64,000 bases of DNA from Chamaecrista fasciculata (taxonomy: Eukaryota > Streptophyta > Magnoliopsida > Fabales > Fabaceae): contig QANZ01002974.1 in NCBI GenBank assembly GCA_003254925.1, positions 73,888 to 137,887 of the forward strand, read 5' to 3'. The position numbers and the translations under genes were made by a program. The notes under the pieces were generated by a model that made no database searches, was not told the DNA's origin, and was given only the letters and a program-made list of their open reading frames with translations. Position 1 is the stretch's first letter. Every line of letters starts with the position of its first letter. This document shows positions 1 through 11,539 of the stretch, one piece after another.

Positions 1-366
1 GAAAAACATATAATAGCTAATTTAATTTAACGGTTCCCACTTGGCACTTCCCAAAAGAATTACTATAAATTATTTAGAATGCATTATATTAACAAACACA
101 TGTGCTGGTCCAGTGGTATTTCCCTTCCCATTTATGCATCGGCTACTGGGTTCGAATCTTGACTGCAACAATTTTGTCAAAATTCCAGTATATGTCCGGT
201 TCAATGAAGGCGGTTCACTTCTAGGTCACCCGAGTCAGCTAAAAATCGACGGTTCAAACCGGTTTGATTACAAAACGGTCTAAAGGGGTGAACCAGACCG
301 GCTCACTGGCCGGTTTGCCGATTTCCGGTTTGAACCGGCCAGTCCGGTCCGGTTCTTCAAACTATG
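1..366. mobile_element. hAT-type element, right part, cut by window edge
   Basis: This stretch is a diverged second copy of the right half of the complete hAT-like element at 26813-27543. Both contain a tRNA-like stretch with a GGTTCGAATC box B, then many CCGGTTCAA-type words, and end in CCGGTTCTTCAAACTATG. The left terminus and one target-site duplication lie outside the window, so completeness cannot be judged. An open frame at 41-283 runs through the repeat and is not considered a gene. Confidence 0.7.
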
Positions 367-1980
367 GTTTATTCAATTGTGGGTTGAAAAATCAGTTATA
401 TCTTTGTTAAACGTTGTATTTTACTTAATATAGTTAAGCTTAATCAACAAGTTTCTTATTCTTTGGTATTGTGACGCAGATTGTTGAGATTTGGAGGGTG
501 GGAATATGAAATGTTGAAGTAGTATATTAGGAGCATACAAGAAAAAATGGTCAAATGGCTTGAAGGTTCTGAAAATCTGAATTAAAAATTGATATACTAA
601 GGGCTGGCCGTGTATTTTCGAGGCCTCCCCTTCGAATTGGAGGAATAAGTAATATACTATAGGCTAGCCGCCTACTTGCATGGCTTACCTTCCGAAGGAC
701 AAACAAGTGATATATTACTAGTTGAGAGTCTATCTATATGACATTTACCTTATAAAGGGGAATAAGTGATATGTTATGAGTTGATGACCGCCTATTTGTG
801 TGGCCTTTAGTGGATTGGCCTCTCATCCTCTCTCATCTACTTAGGTGGTTGCCCTTCCTCTAACTAAAAGTGTTTAATGATTCAGTCAAATCAATCAAAA
901 TCAACTTAACCCACAAGTTTGGGTTAGGTTAGATTGGTCTAACGGATTATTTAGATTGAAAGAACTCAACCGACAGTGATTTAAATTGGGTTGCAAATTT
1001 TAAAATTCGAAACTCGTTCAACTGAACTCAACCCACCTTTTATCTTTTTTTATTTTTTAAATTTTAGTATACATCTAACTAGTTATTATTTACCCTTTTA
1101 TTTTCATTCCTTTCTACTTTCTATTGCAGTGTCATATTCATTCACTAAATCTATACAATAAGAATATGACATTGTTAGAAATAAATCCATACAATAAGAT
1201 CATAAAATAACTACACACAAAATTTCAATTTTTACAATCAAATTAAAAAAAGATCGAGTGAGCGAACTAATTCATATCAAATTCCATTTATAAATCGGTG
1301 TAATTCAATTAATTCAATTTGAATAAATTCAAATTGAACAATCCAATCAATAAGAGGTTCCCTTTTCTTTTCTTTTTTTCCTTTTTGTTGGTTAAACTTA
1401 AACTTTCTTTCCAATCACTAAAAAATATGGAAAAGATTGATTTGAATTTAGAGTTGGGTCCTACTTGACATAAACAAGATTGGTGATTGGCATATTAGTC
1501 TGTCATGTCCCACACTAATACTTCCCAATTAGAGAAAGACAGAAATAATAAGTAGACCTTGTACCAAAAAGAAAAGAAAAATAAATAATAAGTAGACCAC
1601 CAATTCGAAAGTGCCACTCACAACTATACCTTCCTTTCCAAATCATATTTCGTACCATTGTCTTCCCCCACTTACTGCTTGCCACGCGTTTCAATTCTCT
1701 TCTCCTTTTTTTCTAAAAAAAAAAAAATAGGCATTTTCCAGTCTTCAGTCCATATATAGTAAAAAATTATTACTTTCTGTAAAGATTATATGTGTTTGTT
1801 TACTCTTTACCAACTAAATCATTTTTATACACATAACTTGATTCGAATATGGAACATCATATTTAAAAATTTATCTACCAACAATATTGAATTTTATTGA
1901 TTCATTTTAACTTTTCCTCAGAACATATATACAGTAATACAACTAGCAAAAAGTAATTCTTAATTAAATTAGGGCTATGA
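367..1980. other. Intergenic, AT-rich, no gene seen
   Basis: No protein frame or RNA gene is supported here. Three weakly similar units at about 600-790 repeat the theme of a GGCTGGCCG/GGCTAGCCG word followed by 'taagtgatatatta', suggesting a decayed local repeat with a period near 70 bp. The rest is AT-rich and low in complexity. Confidence 0.5.
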
Positions 1981-2077
1981 ATAACATATATTGCTTATAT
2001 GTCCTGTCTTCAGATCTTTGTATGGTGTTTTTGAATACTGAGACCTGAAGACAAGACAGATAAGCTATATATGTTAT
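1981..2077 (+). ncRNA. Candidate microRNA-precursor-like hairpin
   Basis: The 97-nt segment folds back on itself. The left arm from 1981 (ATAACATATATTGCTTATAT...) pairs with the right arm ending at 2077. About 33 positions pair with roughly three mismatches, followed by a weaker paired extension and a loop near 2020-2035. The arm contains TGTCCTGTCTTCAG opposite CTGAAGACAAGACAG. The size, the few mismatches and the single terminal loop fit a plant pre-miRNA. I do not recognise the mature sequence as a known family. A very small inverted-repeat transposon is the main alternative, and the strand is a guess. Confidence 0.3.
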
Positions 2078-2618
2078 CACCTTAATTAACAAGAGTATTT
2101 ATTTATTATAAGAATAACAAACTTAATTGGCAGTACTATTTGCATTTGAAATATATTCTTCTTCCACCTTCGAATTTGGAACTTTTTAATTAGATGTGCC
2201 ATGTTAATTAGTTTCGTGGTCTCCAATCATCAACTTCTGTTTTTCTTATTGTGGCACTAAACTCATTAATCAAGCACATGACATTGTTTCTCTGATTAAA
2301 TGTGTGCCAGCCCTATATAGATGGGACAATATGCACTTCCAACTATCAGTTTTATTTTCATTTTTTTATCATACTTTAAAATGATAAGCTATTTAACTTC
2401 CATATTTTATATCTTATCTCACATTAATATATAATAATAAAAGTTTACGAAAAATGTATAATAATAAAATTCATTATTAAAATATTTTTAATTACAGATA
2501 TATCAATATAAATATATTTTGTGGTTCTTCTTGGGCTTTTTCTTTTTTAAATTGTGTGTATGGAAGTGCCTTCTAAACTCAGTCTTGGAGTTGATATTTT
2601 ACTAGTTGATTGTCTTTC

Positions 2619-3059
2619 TTGTAGAGCTGTCAAAACGAGCCAGCTCGACTCACTCGAGCTAGCTCGTGACGAGTCACGGATCACATGAGTTAGAAATCTT
2701 AGGCAAGTCAGATTTTGCCAACCTGACTTGGTGAGTCGAACAAGGCCACTTAATCCACCAGTCATTAATTTTTTTTATCAACTTTCTTAATAAAATTCAT
2801 GAAAATTAAGATAAAGTATACCAATATCATAACTAATCAATACTAATCATTAGTCATTATATTTAAAATTATATATATTTTAAATAAGGTGGGTTGGCGC
2901 CAACTCACTCGAGTTAACTCATTACGAGCTGTGAGTTAAGTGTGCCAACCCACGTGAGTTATAATTTCGAGTAAGTCGAATTTTCTCAATCCGGCTTGCC
3001 AATTTAACGAGTTAAACGAACCAACCTATTAAATTTGACTCGTTTTAACAGCTCTACAA
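2619..3059. mobile_element. Non-autonomous inverted-repeat element (MITE)
   Basis: The ends are TTGTAGAGCTGTCAAAACG (2619-2637) and CGTTTTAACAGCTCTACAA (3041-3059), near-perfect inverted repeats. Inside, CGAGCTAGCTCG-like and ACTCGAGTTAACTC words continue the symmetry with an AT-rich centre. There is no coding capacity. The TAGAGCTGTCAAA-type end resembles hAT MITEs, but I found no convincing 8-bp target duplication, so the superfamily is an inference. The short frame on the minus strand at 2547-2765 overlaps the arm and is not a gene. Confidence 0.65.
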
Positions 3060-4121
3060 CCTACTTCCTTGTGGAAAACCCCCTCTCCTCCCCAAAAGAA
3101 AAATGAAGGAGGTGTAGTGTTTGTCATGAGTCAGTTTAGTCAAATAAGTTACCGGATGTTTTATGAAAAAAGTTAATTAAATGTACATAACTCTTATATG
3201 AGGTGTTGTTTAACATAGGGAACACTCATATATATATTTTTATATTTTTTAATTAACATAAGACCCTTCCTGTAAATAGGTCAAACTACATAAATCGTTA
3301 AAATATGTAATGAAACTTGTTACATGACTAGAGATCTATGATAATAAAAAAAATAACGAATGTATTAAAAAAATCTTAAAAAAAATCAATATTTAAAAAG
3401 AATTATAAAATATCTAAAGATTTTCTTGAATTCTTTCCTTTTCAATTTCTATGCGCGTGAATGTGTGTGTCTGTCTATATTTCCCTTTTTCCTGATTTTG
3501 AAGTTAAGCGTGGGCTCTCGTACATTTAGCTCCCTTTTGTCTACAAATATTCGAGTTGGTGACAGATTAATTCACTGCACTGGCCTTGCTTAGACTTCAC
3601 TTTTATGTGTAGTAAAGTAGCGTCACAAACAAAAACCAGTAACACATAACACATTATTCAAGGAACAGAAACAATCTTCAAGATCCAATTAAGAGAGAGG
3701 AAAGAATAAAAAAACAAATTAAGAACATGATTCAAGTAAATCGTTACCACAATTCACTATATAAATTTCCTCAATAGTATTATTATCATCATTATTATTA
3801 CAATTTAGAAACAAATAATAATGGTTACGGCATCCGGTAATTTCAAACTCTCTAAAATTTTGCTTTACAAACTTATTTCACAGAATCATCATCATCATCA
3901 TCGTCATTGGAAAATTGATGACTATTGAACACTTGCATCACTCATCTTCTTCCCAATTCCCAAATCTTCCCTCCTTGAAGTAATTAAAATCTGATTGACG
4001 TTTGAATGCTTCTATATACCTGTGCAATTACAGTATAATCTACAAAAGACTCAATGTCTTAGATCTCAATTCTATAAGGTCATCAATCATCATCTTCTTC
4101 TTCATCATCATCTTAAGCATT
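3060..4121. other. Intergenic and 3' flank of the GATL gene
   Basis: The sequence is AT-rich with no supported gene. An ATC microsatellite runs at about 3885-3903. The part nearest 4121 lies downstream of the minus-strand GATL gene and probably includes its 3'UTR, although no polyadenylation signal stands out. Confidence 0.4.
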
Positions 4122-5177
4122 TTAAGAATCCAATGCAAATGGAGTTTGCAAGAGATCATAAGGAGCCCAAAGTGCATCCAATGGACAAGGCCTATTAGCA
4201 TCCAATCGAGCCCATGGCTTTCCTTTCCCACTCCAATGCAACAAACTCACCGGACCGGGATGCAGATTCCGGCAAAGCCCGCGCCAATTATCGCCGCCGA
4301 GACCGTGCTGGTTCCACCGGTGATTCACCGGAGCAATTTTTCCGGCGAACACAAGCAAAAACGGAGGCAACGATCCGAGCTCATAGATTCTAATCCTCTT
4401 CTGCAATTCCATCCATTCCTCAATCTTCGCCGTATAATCCCCTGCTCGCCACCGATCCAGATCGATCACCATCACGCCGGTGTTGAAGTAACAAGCCTTC
4501 CGATCGGCGAACGTTAAAGACAGAGAAGGATTCGACCAGAAGGTTTGGGTGAAATACGACGTGAAATTGGCGTTGCAGTATTCCGGCGCGGCGAGCACGG
4601 TGTTTTCCGGCAACGGCGTGGCGGCGAGTTTCGCAATGTCGTCGACGAGGAGGAGATCGGAGTCCAAGTACACCACGCGCCGGACGCAAATCGGAAGGAG
4701 ATTAGCGAGATAGCTTCGCGCGTAATTGAGAGGGCAATCTAGGGCAGAGCGAATGGAGGTGGAGATTAAGCCGGAGACGGCGGAGTCGTCGAAATCGTGA
4801 AGCTGAAATCGGAGGTACGGGAAGGATTTGGCAATGGCGGCACGGAGGAGGACGGCGTCGGAGGAAGAGACGAAGTGGAAGAAAATGTTTTCCGGGCAAG
4901 ATGAGTGTTGCAGGACGGAAAGTATGGCGGCCATGGAACCACGGATGTAGGTTTTGTCGAGCGTCATGGCGATATGGACGGCTTCGTCGGAGCAGACAAA
5001 ATCTCCGGCGCCGCCGTCTTCGGCGGCGGAGTTATCGGCGATGGATTTACATTCGGGGGAGTTGTAAAATTGGGGAGCTTCTTTGAATTGTTGGGTGAAA
5101 ATAGCAGACAGAGAAAAACAGGGGAGTAAGAGAAAGAGGAAGAAGAAGAAGAATGGAGGATGATTTAGGAAAGGCAT
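4122..5177 (-). CDS. GATL1: Galacturonosyltransferase-like 1 (PARVUS-type GT8)
   Basis: An intact intronless frame encodes 351 residues, the length I recall for Arabidopsis GATL1. Residues 1-26 form a hydrophobic N-terminal segment, either a signal peptide or an anchor. The GT8 fold follows, with the nucleotide-sugar/manganese DxD motif at D172-S-D174, the [14 protein letters not shown] block at 224-237, and the H314-W-S-G-K-G-K-P-W322 motif typical of retaining GT8 enzymes. The C-terminus matches GATL1 closely. GATL1/PARVUS acts in the secretory pathway and is needed for xylan, where it is thought to help build the reducing-end tetrasaccharide of glucuronoxylan. That biochemistry is family knowledge. 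The coding region is GC-rich relative to its surroundings. A paralogous GATL is the alternative, but the close C-terminal match favours GATL1. Confidence 0.93.
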   Translation of the reverse strand: MPFLNHPPFFFFFLFLLLPCFSLSAIFTQQFKEAPQFYNSPECKSIADNSAAEDGGAGDFVCSDEAVHIAMTLDKTYIRGSMAAILSVLQHSSCPENIFFHFVSSSDAVLLRAAIAKSFPYLRFQLHDFDDSAVSGLISTSIRSALDCPLNYARSYLANLLPICVRRVVYLDSDLLLVDDIAKLAATPLPENTVLAAPEYCNANFTSYFTQTFWSNPSLSLTFADRKACYFNTGVMVIDLDRWRAGDYTAKIEEWMELQKRIRIYELGSLPPFLLVFAGKIAPVNHRWNQHGLGGDNWRGLCRNLHPGPVSLLHWSGKGKPWARLDANRPCPLDALWAPYDLLQTPFALDS

Positions 5178-5334
5178 TGAGCGAGTGAGGAAAGTTTCAG
5201 AGAATCAAAGTTTGAAATCTGGGAGAGAAAGGAGATGTATGAGTTGGCTTATAATTGGAATTTTGAGGTTTCAAACACGCTTTCTTTTGGGTATACAAAA
5301 TAATAATAATTAAATAAAGAGAGAGAGAAAGGAG

Positions 5335-5343
5335 AATATAAAT
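5335..5343 (-). promoter_or_regulatory. Possible TATA box of the GATL1 gene
   Basis: On the minus strand ATTTATATT lies about 160 bp upstream of the start codon. It is followed by a CT-rich tract at 5313-5330 that could be a pyrimidine patch near the transcription start. The call rests on position and composition only. Confidence 0.3.
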
Positions 5344-6003
5344 GGAAGGAAATTGGGGAATTAAGTGGGTACAGTTCATATTTTGATACTGCAAAACATG
5401 ATTGGGATTTTGGAGTATATATGGACCCCTCTATCAAGTATTGCCCTTCATGTCTTGATATATAACTTTGTTGTGTCCTCTACATGTCATCATTGTAAGT
5501 ATGGACTACTCATTGTGAAATTAAACTTGAGGGGGCCATGTCTCATCATCCATTGGTCTCTCTACTATGTACCTATGTCCTATGGTACCATGACGTTATG
5601 TGTCTCACAAACGCACCAAACTCTCATTTACACATATTTTCAAATGAGTGATATCTTACCAAGTTGCCTTACACTTTAGTACATAATATCATCAGTTTCA
5701 GACTCGTTATTAATACGAAGATTTTGTTTCTTAATTAGTCTTCTCCAAGTGCTTGAATCTAATTTGATTTAGTAGGTTTTCCAAATTCAATTCATCTAAA
5801 ACTTTCATAAAAAAATGACCATGTATTAACATTTTAGGTACTTCAATTTTTCAAATAAATATTAGTCTATATATGTTGAGAGAAAGGCCTCAATTGTATG
5901 ATGGTATATATGAATTTGACAAATGGAAGCAAGCAATGAAATCAAAATGTTGATTAAATCATATGTCTACTATATTATTATATTATTATAGAAGAAGAGA
6001 GAG
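5344..6003. other. Upstream flank of GATL1, nothing else seen
   Basis: This is the presumed distal promoter of the minus-strand GATL1 gene. A 104-residue open frame at 5365-5679 has no recognisable domain and ordinary low-complexity composition, so I do not call it a gene. The interval ends in GAGAG (5999-6003), one copy of the target duplication of the adjacent solo LTR. Confidence 0.4.
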
Positions 6004-7437
6004 TGATCTGACCATATTTCATCATATATTTTAGTGACATTTTAGGGCATTTAATATTCATTTGAGATTCATTTACATGTTTTTATGCCCTTTTATGATG
6101 AAATATGATGCCTTGAGGTTTGAGCACTATTTGGACTATTTTGTGAGTAATTGAGTGGTTTTCTCGGGTTTAATCTTTGTTGTTTGATTAATCCTCTTTA
6201 TCTTGAGAATTCACTTAGTTTCTCAATGTTCTTGATAGGTTTTGATGAAGTCCAAAGTGTTGAAATACTTCAAGGAAAGGCTTAAGGATGCTTGGAGACG
6301 AGTCCGGGACCAAACCGAGAAGAATCAAAGTTGCAGGAAAAACCACCGTGGAAACCGCCGTGGGAAAGGCCGCGGCGGGTCTCTCTGGAAATCTTGCCGC
6401 GGAAACCGTCATCGTGCATAGCCGCGGCGGATCCCGCGGCAGGTTCGTGATAATTATAATTAAGCAGGCCCAAGCCCGATTTGGATGATTCAGACCTAGA
6501 TTCTCTTGGAATAAGCCGAAAATAATATATATGAGACGTTTTTTTAGGTCATCGGCAGGCGACACACTTGCTGAGAGAGAATTTTACATATTCCACATCT
6601 TGGTTAGCAATTTTGATCATCGTGTGAAGCTTTTCTTGAGATCATGGCAACAAATTCTGAAGTTGTTCATCTATCAACCATGAGCGGCTAAACACTCATA
6701 CCCGGAGGAGCATTGGAGCAAAGCATGAACTAGGGTTTCACCATTAGGGAGTTTTTCTCACACTAGAATTAGAGTTTTACATTATTGTTCTTGATTTCTA
6801 GTTGGACCTGAGAACTATTTGTGAATTCTGATTCTTGATTAGGAACTTGATTTTATTTCTTTAATTATATCTTGATAGTAACCCTAGAGTCTTTACTAGT
6901 TTGGTTATAATTATAGGTATATAGCTTTGACAATAGTATTTGTTATAAAGATTGTGTTTCTTGATCTTCTTTATCATCAATTTAATGAAGGTTTTCAGTT
7001 CTTGTTATGACTTATCTTGTTTAAGGTATTTTCATGATAATATTGTTAACCTAGGTCATTGAGTTATTAGTGACTACCTTAGGATGATTTGTGTGAGATG
7101 CTCCATTTATCTTTAGTAGTGATGATTGCTTAATCCCATTGCTCTGTCGGGTACTCTCTCAATTCGGTTAATCGTTAATTTATTATTATTGCCTTTCAAT
7201 TCAGTCTTTTAATCAAAAACCCAAAAAATATTATTGTTTTGTTTAATTATTGTTTTAGGTCATAGACAAATAATCAAAGAACAAATTTCCTTTGCTTTCA
7301 CCCGATTAGTGATAACTTGATATCGTTTGCAATTAAACTTTGCACAAAAGTTCCTCGAGAGATCGACTCGGATTACACCATTATAGTGCATTATTTCCAG
7401 TATTTTTGACCACCTAACGACGGGACGGGTGCGATCA
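6004..7437 (+). mobile_element. Solo LTR, 1434 bp, LTR retrotransposon
   Basis: The element starts TGATCTGACC and ends GGTGCGATCA, giving TG...CA termini with a TGATC/GATCA inverted repeat. It is flanked by the 5-bp duplication GAGAG (5999-6003 and 7438-7442). This is the structure left by recombination between two LTRs. The middle (about 6330-6440) is GC-rich with several CCGCGG words. A TATA-like AATATATATGAG lies near 6525. The 3' part, with CCTCGAGAGATCGACTCGG near 7352, resembles the ends of plant Ty3-type LTRs. The TSD is low-complexity GA, so it could match by chance, but the inverted termini support the boundaries. No internal domain or primer-binding site remains. Confidence 0.72.
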
Positions 7438-7442
7438 GAGAG

Positions 7443-7848
7443 GGAAGGGGGTGTGAGATTATTAATATTTTGTACTTGATGCTAAAGGAAGTGTGTGTGA
7501 GAGAGGGAGAGAATGAGTACGAAAGAGGCATCCATAACCAAAATTGCTTGGTGTATGGGTTGATGTAAGATTGTAAGGTAAGGTATACATTCATATGTTT
7601 GTTAAAGGTTAATGTCATGGTCATGGATCCCATTTTTATTTCTTCAAATCTTCGTAAAATGGTGAAGCATCCCATTCTCACTCCGAAAACTACGTTGCAG
7701 CAACAGAATCTTCCCATTGGATGCATTCCCTGTACCAATTTTCAATTGTACTACTGATTGAGAATGCCTAATCACCAAATTTAATTGCTACCTTCTACTG
7801 CAACCCAAATTAAACCCCATAATATTAACAAAAATCAGAATTAATTAA
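7443..7848. other. Intergenic, no gene seen
   Basis: The sequence is AT-rich with a short minus-strand frame at 7391-7738 that has no recognisable domain and crosses the LTR boundary. The last 15 bases (7834-7848) are one copy of the SINE target duplication. Confidence 0.4.
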
Positions 7849-8019
7849 TTAATCAAGCTTGGTTGGTCTAGTGGTCAGCTCACTAGGTCGTTTAAGTACG
7901 TGTCAGAGTTTGAATCTCACCTTGTGTATGCAGCAACAAACCCTTAAATAGAGCTCAGATCTGCAAAGGATTAGTCCTTAACTTATCGAGCTGGGGATAC
8001 CTTAAGCTACCAAAAAAAA
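7849..8019 (+). mobile_element. tRNA-derived SINE
   Basis: The head contains a tRNA-like RNA polymerase III promoter: a box A-like GGTTGGTCTAGTGG near 7860 and a box B-like GAGTTTGAATCT near 7907. The body ends in a poly-A run at 8012-8019. The insertion is flanked by a direct repeat, ATCAGAATTAATTAA at 7834-7848 and ATCATAATTAATTAA at 8020-8034, which differ at one base. The total of 171 bp fits plant SINEs. It carries no protein, and the family is not assigned. Confidence 0.7.
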
Positions 8020-8034
8020 ATCATAATTAATTAA

Positions 8035-8912
8035 AGAGATTATCCAACATAATCATGTATTTCAGTTACTAGTCTATCATGGATGTGGCTAATATATATG
8101 AACTCTTCACTAATTCATTATTGACTATCATTGCGCACATGGACGCAAATGACCATGTATATATGTAAAATCATCGGATGGGGATACAAAAATTTTGTTT
8201 ACTCTACGCTTTCATCACGACACTCACAATCATTATATATATACGTATATATTATTTGTTTTATCATGATTTTTTTGTTTAATGATTTAGACGAAATTTA
8301 ATTTTATTTGAATCATATATTATATTAAAAAGGATAAGATTTTCACATCAAAAAGATGAAAGATATAATTTAACTCTAGCAGAATGATTCAGCCAAATGA
8401 GTATTTGTTTAGGTATAACATTAATTATTCCTAGGATTACCAATAATAATCATATATACGTGTTCTTGTCTATCTTAATATGTTCACATTAAGATTTTGA
8501 TTGAAAAAACAGATCCCTTGCCGTAATAAAGGCAAATGTCAAAGAGTCTATTGTCATAGTATAAAAATAAGGATGGGGATTAAAAATAATACCCCATGCA
8601 TTTTCCATATAATAATTGTATATCCATATATATAAGTATTAACAAAAATAAAGATAGACTCCATCTGTTGACTAATTAAATAATAAATATATATATATAG
8701 TAGCATAATGGTAAGGTTAATTGATTTATACAATTTGACAATTTCATATATGTAACTCTTTAAGTAAAGCAATGGTCCACCAAACCGTCAGCAAAATGAG
8801 ACTGCAGATCCATAAAATAGTATTGTTACGCATCCATGATCCATCAATCCAATTCTTTATTATTGACAAACTCAACAGTAATATAGTATAAAAAAATTAT
8901 ATATAAAAAAAA
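8035..8912. other. Intergenic, AT-rich, no gene seen
   Basis: Only AT-rich sequence with TATA microsatellites (near 8240 and 8690) is visible. No coding frame, RNA gene or bounded transposon could be supported. Confidence 0.4.
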
Positions 8913-9323
8913 GGCTAAAGCGCACTTTTGGTTCCAATAATTTTGGCAAAGGTCTCAATTTGGTCCTATAACTTTTTTTGTTGCATTTTTTGGTCTCATA
9001 ACTTCTGAAAACATCTCACCATTGGTTCCAAGCTGATTTCCATCCATTTTATGCCCTTAAAGATGATCTGACATACTGAGTTGAATGATAACATGGTAAA
9101 TATGGGTGAAGTGGATTTAACGACAGATAATAGATGGAAATCAGTTTGGGACCAATGATGAGACGCTTTCAAAAGTTATGAAACTAAAATTGCAACAAAA
9201 AAAGTTATAAGACCAAATTGAGATCTTTGCCAAAGTTATGAGACCAAAATTGCAACAAAAAGAATTAATGAGACCAAATTGAGACCTTTGTCAAATTTAT
9301 GGGACGAAAAGTGCATTTTAAAC
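8913..9323. mobile_element. Foldback element of the GGCTAAAG-CGCACTTTTGG type
   Basis: The left arm begins GGCTAAAGCGCACTTTTGGT and contains 'aaggtctcaatttggtcctataac'-like sequence. The right arm carries the inverted form ending near 'gggacgaaaagtgcatttt'. An internal part of the right arm is repeated in tandem (9180-9300), with 'agttatgagaccaaaattgcaacaaaaa'-like units. There is no coding capacity. Sister elements are at 20877-21318 and 29079-29384. The target duplication is not clear here, so the end coordinates are good only to a few bases. Confidence 0.55.
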
Positions 9324-9748
9324 TTAAAGAAGAACTCTAGAAGTACATGGAAATGGGTGGTGAAACGTCGTTTGGTAGCAGTTTCAAGGTTTAACTTTTT
9401 GTCACGTTTATCATACTCCAGCTTGCTCCTCTTCAGTACTTATTTAATCTTAAATACATTATAATAATATTATAAATTATAACCATTGTCCAGCTTCGTT
9501 GTTTCTGGGTGGCTTCCTAATTTCCCTACCATATTTTGATTATTCACAATTCACAGTTCAGAGTTTAGTTATTTCTGGAGATTAACGGACAGGTAATGTA
9601 CCAATTAAATGCGGGAAAGCCAAGAAGGGGGTTAGGTAAGAAGAGAGAGAAATGGAATGGAGAATAATAGTATTTGAGATTTGAATTTTTGGGAATAAGA
9701 GAGTGGAAAAAGATGTCACCGGCATTTTGAAAAAAGTAAAAAAGGAAA
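9324..9748. other. Intergenic, no gene seen
   Basis: AT-rich spacer between two transposons. Short open frames at 9279-9464 and 9565-9831 have no recognisable features and overlap transposon arms. Confidence 0.4.
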
Positions 9749-9757
9749 TAAATAAAA

Positions 9758-11530
9758 GGGTAAATTGCAATTTGGTACCCTGTGGTTAAGGGCGGTTCCC
9801 CTTTGGTACCCTGAAAGAAAAATTTTTGCATTGTGGTACCCCGTGGTTTACTCTGTTAACGATTTGGTACCCTGAGGTTTTTTTCTGTTAGGATTTAACG
9901 GCAAATGTTAGTTAAAATGTCAAAAATCTCCCAAAAAGTCTTCTCTTATGCGTTTAAGTCCTTTCCCTTTACTAAAAGGGATCAAAACATAAAGAATTAA
10001 TTATAAAAGGGTCTTTAGAATTCTAATATTATAGATTTTTCTCCTTTTCATAAGATTTCTTTTGAATAGNNNNNNNNNNNNNNNNNNNNNNNNNNNNNNN
10101 NNNNNNNNNNNNNNNNNNNNNNNNNNNNNNNNNNNNNNNNNNNNNNNNNNNNNNNNNNNNNNNNNNNNNNNNNNNNNNNNNNNNNNNNNNNNNNNNNNNN
10201 NNNNNNNNNNNNNNNNNNNNNNNNNNNNNNNNNNNNNNNNNNNNNNNNNNNNNNNNNNNNNNNNNNNNNNNNNNNNNNNNNNNNNNNNNNNNNNNNNNNN
10301 NNNNNNNNNNNNNNNNNNNNNNNNNNNNNNNNNNNNNNNNNNNNNNNNNNNNNNNNNNNNNNNNNNNNNNNNNNNNNNNNNNNNNNNNNNNNNNNNNNNN
10401 NNNNNNNNNNNNNNNNNNNNNNNNNNNNNNNNNNNNNNNNNNNNNNNNNNNNNNNNNNNNNNNNNNNNNNNNNNNNNNNNNNNNNNNNNNNNNNNNNNNN
10501 NNNNNNNNNNNNNNNNNNNNNNNNNNNNNNNNNNNNNNNNNNNNNNNNNNNNNNNNNNNNNNNNNNNNNNNNNNNNNNNNNNNNNNNNNNNNNNNNNNNN
10601 NNNNNNNNNNNNNATTTTCTGAAACAGGCTGAAAACAGGAAACGTCAAAAAGACGTTTCCAGTATTTCCAAAAACAAACTTATGATATTTTGCAACATTA
10701 CACAAAAGTAAACTATTTAATCATGTTAATATCATCATTTAGCTATAATCAAACTTAAAAACATATAAAAATTAGTGTTATTCAAGTTAACATAATTTAA
10801 ATATGAATGAAACGATTTTTTAACTTTATAAAACAAACATATTTCTTAAATATTGAAAATTTTGAAATGAAAATAGAATTCCAGAAATGGAAACAGAAAA
10901 TGAAAACAGGAAACATTTTCTTAAACCAATCAGGCCCTTAGGGGTTTTGATTTGTTTGTAATTAAATCAGGACCTATTCAAAAGTTCAAGGTTTTAGGGA
11001 CCAATTTGAAGAAGAGATGAAATGTTTTTTTTTTTTTTGGGCTTGATTTTGAAAAAATTTGGGGGTTTTGATTTGTTCGTAGTGTACTTGAATGAAAATT
11101 GTAGTTGAATATAGGAATTTTTTGATGAATCATAGATGCTCATTTGTTTTTTAGGTTCTAAGGACTATTTTGATAAAGATCATAAACTTTTGGTATTAAA
11201 GTGTGATTAAATCAGGACCTATTCAAAAGAAATCTTATGAAAAGGAGAAAAATCTATAATATTAGAATTCTAAAGACCCTTTTATAATTAATTCTTTATG
11301 TTTTGATCCCTTTTAGTAAAGGGAAAGGACTTAAACGCATAAGAGAAGACTTTTTGGGAGATTTTTGACATTTTAACTAACATTTGCCATTAAATCCTAA
11401 CAGAAAAAAACCTCAGGGTACCAAATCGCTAACGGAGTAAACCACGGGGTACCACAATGCAAAAATTTTTCTTTTAGGGTACCAAAGGGGAACCGCCCCT
11501 AACCACAGGGTACCAAATTGCAATTTACCC
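9758..11530. mobile_element. Mutator-like element with 312-bp terminal inverted repeats
   Basis: The left arm 9758-10069 and right arm 11219-11530 are inverted copies of equal length with few mismatches. Both start GGGTAAATTGCAATTTGGTA from the outside. The 9-bp target duplication TAAATAAAA is exact at 9749-9757 and 11531-11539, which points to the Mutator superfamily. The arms carry repeated GGTACC-containing units. The interior includes the 544-bp assembly gap and AT-rich DNA with no coding sequence, so this is a non-autonomous derivative unless the gap hides a gene. The left arm runs into the gap, so the true arm may be longer. Confidence 0.85.
10070..10613. other. Assembly gap (544 N)
   Basis: A run of undetermined bases sits inside the long-inverted-repeat element. 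It starts exactly where the left arm reaches base 312, which suggests that assembly failed at the hairpin-forming repeat. Open frames spanning it are artefacts. Confidence 0.99.
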
Positions 11531-11539
11531 TAAATAAAA

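Noticed and set aside
4545..5129. Several plus-strand open frames opposite the GATL1 gene
   Set aside because: They are antisense shadows of the GC-rich GATL1 coding region, which has clear GT8 motifs on the minus strand.
6215..6565. 116-residue minus-strand frame
   Set aside because: It falls inside the 1434-bp solo LTR and comes from its GC-rich segment.
10001..10705. 234-residue frame across the gap
   Set aside because: Most of it is undetermined bases; nothing can be said about coding.
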